Shown piece after piece: positions 37,673 to 64,000 of a stretch of DNA of 64,000 nucleotides. Made by a program: the position numbers and the translations under genes. The notes under the pieces were generated by a model. The model searched no databases and was not told where the DNA came from. It saw only the letters and a list, made by a program, of their open reading frames with translations. The stretch is from Nocardia stercoris. Its GTDB lineage: Bacteria; Actinomycetota; Actinomycetes; Mycobacteriales; Mycobacteriaceae. Each line of letters starts with the position of its first letter. The first letter of the stretch is position 1. Location of the stretch: positions 248,001 to 312,000 of the forward strand of contig NZ_RFFH01000008.1 of the NCBI RefSeq assembly GCF_003696265.1. Reading direction: 5' to 3'.

Positions 37673-39208
37673 ATGCCCGCAACGACACGACGTGGTGTCA
37701 CCACACCCGTTACCGGCGCCGCTGTGATCGCAGGCCTGATCCTGACCATCGACCCGGGCACCGCCGCGGCGGCCGACATCACCTTCACCAACTCGTGCCA
37801 GGCCAAGTCCATCATCACGGTCGACAAGACCCTCGCCGGTGGCATCACCGTCGACGCTCCCGCCAGCGTGAACGTCGGTGACACCTTCACCTACCGCGTG
37901 CAGCCCGACGCGCAGTCCTACCCGGACAAGGACTCCGGTGCGACCACGTCCAGCCTGTCCCGGATCAAGTACGACTTCGCCATCCCGGCCAACGCCACCC
38001 TGGTCAGCGCCGACGTCGTCTCCGGCACCGCCGTCAACATCGACAATGTGGCTCCGAACGTGTTGCGCGTCAACGACTCCGGCGTGGTGGACGCCAACGG
38101 CTCGATCCTGCGGCTCTCGGGCAACAACGAGGTGGTCGGCAACAGCCCGACCAGCAGCACCAACACCGAAGGCGGCATCCGCGCGCCCAAGCTGAAGAAG
38201 AACCTCGACGGCACCACGAATGCCAACGGCGACAGCTGGTTCCGCCTGCCCGCCGTCGACGTCACCGTCACCGCCGTCGCCGCCGGCACCATCACCCCGA
38301 CCGTCCGGGTGGCCGGCAGTGCCGCCGCGTACGGCAACGACATGAACTACAACACCTCCCTGGCGAAGGCATCGCTGCTCGGCACCCAGTGGGCCCCCAC
38401 CCGCTGCATCCCCAGTGACAACAAGAGCGCCCTGAACGCCGGCGGCGGCCCCCTGGCCACGATCACCGTCGGCGCGGCTTCCGTGGCCACGACCACCACC
38501 GTGTCCGTTCCCGCCACCGCGACGATCGGTCAGTCGGTGGACCTGTCGGCGGCCGTGCACGGTACCGCCGGTGCCGCGGTCGGTGGCACGGTCCAGTTCC
38601 TGGACAACGGGGCGAACATCGGCGGCCCGGTGGCGGTGACCAACGGCGCCGCGACCCTGCCGTACACGTTCACCACAGCCGGCGCGCACGCGATTTCGGC
38701 CGTGTACTCCGGTGCCGACGGCTACCAGGGCTCCACCGGTGCGGCGCAGACCGTGACGGTCGCCGTCGCCGCGGTGGCCACGACCACCACGCTGACCGCT
38801 CCCGCCACCGCGGCCACCGGTCAGTCGGTCGACCTCTCCGCCGCGGTGAACGGCACCGCCGGCGCCGCGGTCGGCGGCACGGTCCAGTTCCTGGACAACG
38901 GGGCGAACATCGGCAGCCCGGTGGCCGTGGCCAACGGCACCGCAACCCTGCCGTACACCTTCAACGCCGCTGGTACGCACGCGATTTCGGCCGTGTACTC
39001 CGGTGCCGACGGCTACCTGGGCTCGACCGCCGCGGCGCAGACCGTCACGGTTTCGGTCCCGGTCACCACCACGGTGCCCCCGACCTCCACCACCACGCCG
39101 GTCACCTCCACCACGGCCCCGGTCACCACCACGACCGGCTCCTCGGGCAACAGCGGCAGCGCCGCAATGGACATCCTCTCCGGACTCTCCGGCGCCCTCG
39201 GCCACTGA
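37673..39208 (+). CDS. Secreted Ig-repeat protein with Thr-rich tail
   Basis: 511 residues from ATG 37673, with AAGGAG five bases upstream. Signal peptide with probable cleavage after DPGTAAA. Mature part: an N-terminal domain of about 230 residues (begins ADITFTNSCQAKS, one further Cys in TRCIPSD), then two near-identical Ig-like repeats of about 94 residues (nucleotides about 38485-38770 and 38771-39055; markers GQSVDLSAAV, GGTVQFLDNGANIG, AVYSGADGY), then a Thr/Pro/Val tail and a short helix end (AAMDILSGLSGALGH). Such Big_3-type repeats are found in surface or adhesin-like proteins. No LPXTG or membrane anchor is present. The tail resembles the mini-proteins at 16874 and 17254. Confidence 0.85.
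   Translation: MPATTRRGVTTPVTGAAVIAGLILTIDPGTAAAADITFTNSCQAKSIITVDKTLAGGITVDAPASVNVGDTFTYRVQPDAQSYPDKDSGATTSSLSRIKYDFAIPANATLVSADVVSGTAVNIDNVAPNVLRVNDSGVVDANGSILRLSGNNEVVGNSPTSSTNTEGGIRAPKLKKNLDGTTNANGDSWFRLPAVDVTVTAVAAGTITPTVRVAGSAAAYGNDMNYNTSLAKASLLGTQWAPTRCIPSDNKSALNAGGGPLATITVGAASVATTTTVSVPATATIGQSVDLSAAVHGTAGAAVGGTVQFLDNGANIGGPVAVTNGAATLPYTFTTAGAHAISAVYSGADGYQGSTGAAQTVTVAVAAVATTTTLTAPATAATGQSVDLSAAVNGTAGAAVGGTVQFLDNGANIGSPVAVANGTATLPYTFNAAGTHAISAVYSGADGYLGSTAAAQTVTVSVPVTTTVPPTSTTTPVTSTTAPVTTTTGSSGNSGSAAMDILSGLSGALGH
38485..39055 (+). repeat. Tandem duplication of the Ig-like repeat (two units of about 285 bp)
   Basis: The two units share long nearly identical blocks, for example GGCACGGTCCAGTTCCTGGA and GATTTCGGCCGTGTACTCCG in both, with scattered differences. 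They point to a recent in-frame duplication. Confidence 0.8.
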
Positions 39209-39243
39209 TCGGCTGATCGCCCGCTGACTGGACTTCATACCGC

Positions 39244-39284
39244 CGGAAACGGCAGCAGGCATCCTCGCCCTGCTGCCGTTTCCG
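39244..39284. terminator. 16-bp hairpin terminator after the Ig-repeat gene
   Basis: CGGAAACGGCAGCAGG (39244-39259) pairs perfectly with CCTGCTGCCGTTTCCG (39269-39284), nine-base loop, 35 bases after the stop. It separates this transcript from the F420-type oxidoreductase gene. Confidence 0.8.
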
Positions 39285-39358
39285 CATTTCCGCGGTGGAC
39301 CCGACAACGGACTCGGACGCGGGCGACGCCGTGCGGCGAAATGCCGGGGGTTCGGTCG

Positions 39359-39370
39359 TAGGGTTGGCCC
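39359..39370 (+). promoter_or_regulatory. -10 element TAGGGT for a leaderless oxidoreductase transcript
   Basis: TAGGGT (39359-39364) is exactly six bases before ATG 39371; no ribosome-binding site. Confidence 0.4.
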
Positions 39371-39796
39371 ATGCTGACGATCTCGGATCCGCGGGTACGG
39401 GAGTTTCTGACCGAGGGGACGCGCACCGCGAAGGTGGCGTTCGTGACCAAAGACGGCCGGCCGGTGATCAATCCGGTGTGGTTCATCCTGGACGGGGACG
39501 AACTGGTATTCAACACCGGCAAGGAGTCGGCGAAAGGGCGTGCGGTGCTGCGGGATCCGCGGCTCTCGCTGTGCGTCGATCTGGAGGCGCCGCCGTACGG
39601 ATACGTGCAGGTGCAGGGGACCGCGACGGTGTCGGAGGACCTGGACGAGCTTGTGCGGACCGCCACGGCCATCGGTGGCCGGTACATGGGGGCGGATCGG
39701 GCCGAGGAGTTCGGTGCGCGCAACGGTGTGCCGGGAGAGCTGGTGGTGCGGGTGCGGCCCGACAAGATCCTCGGCGGCTTCGACATGACGGGCTAG
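39371..39796 (+). CDS. PPOX-class F420-dependent oxidoreductase
   Basis: 141 residues, the usual length for the split-barrel flavin/deazaflavin family (Rv1155-like). Family blocks: N-terminal LTEGTRTAKVAFVTKDGRPVINPVWF, then LVFNTGKESAKGRAVLRDPRLSLCVD with the phosphate-binding Lys/Arg residues, and YVQVQGTATVSED. It probably uses coenzyme F420H2 (or binds FMN or biliverdin) for a reduction of unknown substrate. The 3' end runs into a 26-bp tandem repeat array. Confidence 0.85.
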   Translation: MLTISDPRVREFLTEGTRTAKVAFVTKDGRPVINPVWFILDGDELVFNTGKESAKGRAVLRDPRLSLCVDLEAPPYGYVQVQGTATVSEDLDELVRTATAIGGRYMGADRAEEFGARNGVPGELVVRVRPDKILGGFDMTG

Positions 39797-39927
39797 CACC
39801 CGGCAGTGGCGTAAAGGGTAAGTGCCGAAGCAGCCCACATGACGGGCAAGCGCCGGACGGCGGCGTGACGGGTGAGCGTCGGGCAGCGGCACGACCGGCA
39901 GGTGCCGGGCAGTGGCGTGACGGGCTC
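39795..39927 (+). repeat. Degenerate 26-bp tandem repeats (five units)
   Basis: Units begin at about 39795, 39821 (28 bp), 39849, 39875 and 39901; consensus AG(C/T)GCCGGGCAGTGGCGTGACGG-like. The last codons of the preceding gene (GACATGACGGGCT) match the end of a unit, so the array may have grown from the gene's 3' end. It fills the gap before cobM. Confidence 0.7.
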
Positions 39928-39963
39928 GTGGCGCGCGAGTAGCCGTGTGACAGGCTGGCGGTC

Positions 39964-40740
39964 ATGACGGTGCATTTCATCGGGGCCGGGCCCGGCGCCG
40001 CGGACCTGCTGACGGTGCGTGCGGTGACGCTGCTGCGGGACTCGCCCGTATGCCTGTACGCGGGCACCTACCTCGATCCCGACGTGCTCGCCCACTGCGC
40101 GCCGGGCACCGAGTTCGTCGACACCCAGGGCCTGGACCTCGACCAGATCACCGCACACCTGGCCCGGGCCGACGCCGCCGGGCACGATGTGGCCCGCCTG
40201 TGTTCCGGCGACCCGTCGCTGTATTCGGCGCTGACCGAACAGACCCGGCGCCTCGACGCCCTCGGCATCGCGTGGGACGTCACCCCGGGCGTCCCGGCGT
40301 ACGCCGCCGCGGCCGCGGTACTCGGTACCGAGCTGACGGTTCCGGAAGTGGTCCAGTCGGTCGTGCTGACCCGCACCCGGGTGCGTTCCACGACCATGCC
40401 CGCCTCCGAGGAACTGGCCGGCTTCGCCCGCACCCGGGCCACCCTGGTCCTGCATCTGGCGATCACCCGAATCCGTACGCTCGCCGCCGAACTGGCGGGC
40501 GAATACGGCGCCGACTGTCCCGTCGCGGTCGTCTACCGCGCCTCGCAGCCCGAACAGCTGGTTCTGCGTGGCACTCTCGCCGATATCGCGGACGCGGTGG
40601 AGGCCGCCGAACTGCGCCAGGCGGCGGTGATCCTGATCGGTCGCGCACTCACGCCGGCCCTCGAATGTTCGGTGTCGCATTTGTATGACCCGGCCCGAAA
40701 TCGGCAGGTCGGCGGTATGTCCGATTCCGGTTCGCTATGA
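39964..40740 (+). CDS. cobM: Precorrin-4 C11-methyltransferase
   Basis: 258 residues. Tetrapyrrole methylase fold: N-terminal VHFIGAGPGAADLLTVRA, YAGTYLDPDVL, RLCSGDPSLYSALTEQ, TPGVPAYAAAAAVLG and VVYRASQPEQL are characteristic of CobM/CbiF. It transfers a methyl group from SAM to C11 of precorrin-4 in aerobic cobalamin synthesis. No other cobalamin gene is beside it. CAGGCT six bases before ATG is a weak leaderless -10. The last 20 residues extend slightly beyond the family core. Confidence 0.93.
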   Translation: MTVHFIGAGPGAADLLTVRAVTLLRDSPVCLYAGTYLDPDVLAHCAPGTEFVDTQGLDLDQITAHLARADAAGHDVARLCSGDPSLYSALTEQTRRLDALGIAWDVTPGVPAYAAAAAVLGTELTVPEVVQSVVLTRTRVRSTTMPASEELAGFARTRATLVLHLAITRIRTLAAELAGEYGADCPVAVVYRASQPEQLVLRGTLADIADAVEAAELRQAAVILIGRALTPALECSVSHLYDPARNRQVGGMSDSGSL

Positions 40741-40772
40741 ACCGTGATGCGTTCGAGCGCCGAATCAACCGG

Positions 40773-41004
40773 TAGATTGGTTCGGTACTCGACGGTGAGG
40801 TACGGCGACGGCCCGGAGCGATGCGCGGGTGCGGTCCGGCCGGTGTAACGCCATCGGCCCATGGGATGGATAGGCCCCATGAACCTTCTGCTGGTCGAGC
40901 TGTGAAATAGGACCTGAACGCCGGTTCCCCGCATGTGTGAGGGGTCGGCGTTCGGCGTGTTGGGTCGGGGAGCACCGCTTGGTGTTCCGGAAGCGAGGTT
41001 ACGG
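40773..41004 (+). promoter_or_regulatory. Promoter and structured leader of the second NRPS gene
   Basis: TAGATT at 40773-40778 is a possible -10, implying a leader of about 220 bases. It contains a long stem GAACGCCG (40916-40923) with CGGCGTTC (40946-40953), extended inward by CCCC/GGGG around a GCATGTGTGA loop, and a smaller stem ATGGG/CCCAT near 40861-40880. GAGG (40995-40998) is the ribosome-binding site of the GTG start. No known riboswitch recognised. Confidence 0.4.

Positions 41005-64000
<22,996 letters not shown>

Noticed and set aside
39795..39927. Repeats considered as a CRISPR array
   Set aside because: Units are contiguous and degenerate with no unique spacers, and no cas genes are near.
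40741..41004. Cobalamin riboswitch between cobM and the NRPS gene
   Set aside because: The conserved B12-box and core elements are not visible, and the region follows rather than precedes cobM.

Overview
High-GC actinobacterial chromosome, most likely Nocardia or a close mycolic-acid relative. This is inferred from very high GC3 coding, GTG/TTG starts, an F420-type PPOX protein, TIGR00027-like methyltransferase and MaoC/CitE/AccA1/AccD1/FadE19 genes in the order known from M. tuberculosis Rv2498c-Rv2506, and two giant NRPS genes. No tRNA, rRNA, CRISPR array, transposase or integrase was seen.

Layout. (1) 2-16121: the 3' part of a large NRPS gene (C-terminal piece of a C domain, then A-T-(C-A-T)x4-TE) followed by an MbtH-like gene. 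(2) 16122-17513: a structured, apparently non-coding leader and two tandem tiny genes whose products start with the same Thr/Val/Pro-rich segment and end in short amphipathic tails, closed by a strong hairpin. (3) 17568-22332: housekeeping and accessory genes: Nudix hydrolase with a winged-helix-like tail, four-helix membrane protein, CorA, SAM methyltransferase, VapBC, SRPBCC protein. (4) 22351-31443: a TetR-type regulator diverging from accD1-accA1-fadE19-maoC-citE-acetoacetyl-CoA synthetase, enough to carry isovaleryl-CoA (leucine) to acetyl-CoA and acetoacetyl-CoA. (5) 31443-39284: 41-bp tandem hairpin repeats, two secreted small proteins, an orphan protein, an ABC exporter divergent from a NarL-type two-component system, and a secreted Ig-repeat protein with a Thr-rich tail. 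(6) 39371-40740: F420-type oxidoreductase and CobM, separated by 26-bp degenerate tandem repeats. (7) 41005 to the right edge: a second NRPS gene, at least 7665 codons, starting with an EntF-like C domain and holding six complete modules (one with an epimerase) and the start of a seventh.

The two NRPS genes lie on the same strand but 25 kb apart with catabolic genes between them: the first ends in a thioesterase (end of an assembly line), the second begins with a starter-type C domain (beginning of one), so they probably make two products. Specificity codes read by eye give Ser, Ser and Thr for modules 3, 4 and 5 of the second enzyme; the others are not confidently assignable.

The most unusual observations are a frame-preserving 33-bp minisatellite inside an adenylation domain of the second NRPS, the pair of Thr-rich mini-proteins behind a multi-hairpin leader, a 19-bp inverted repeat enclosing a 41-nt loop in the leucine operon, and NRPS block duplication with swapped adenylation cores. 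Many genes outside the NRPS loci show TANNNT-like boxes about six bases before the start codon, suggesting leaderless transcripts.
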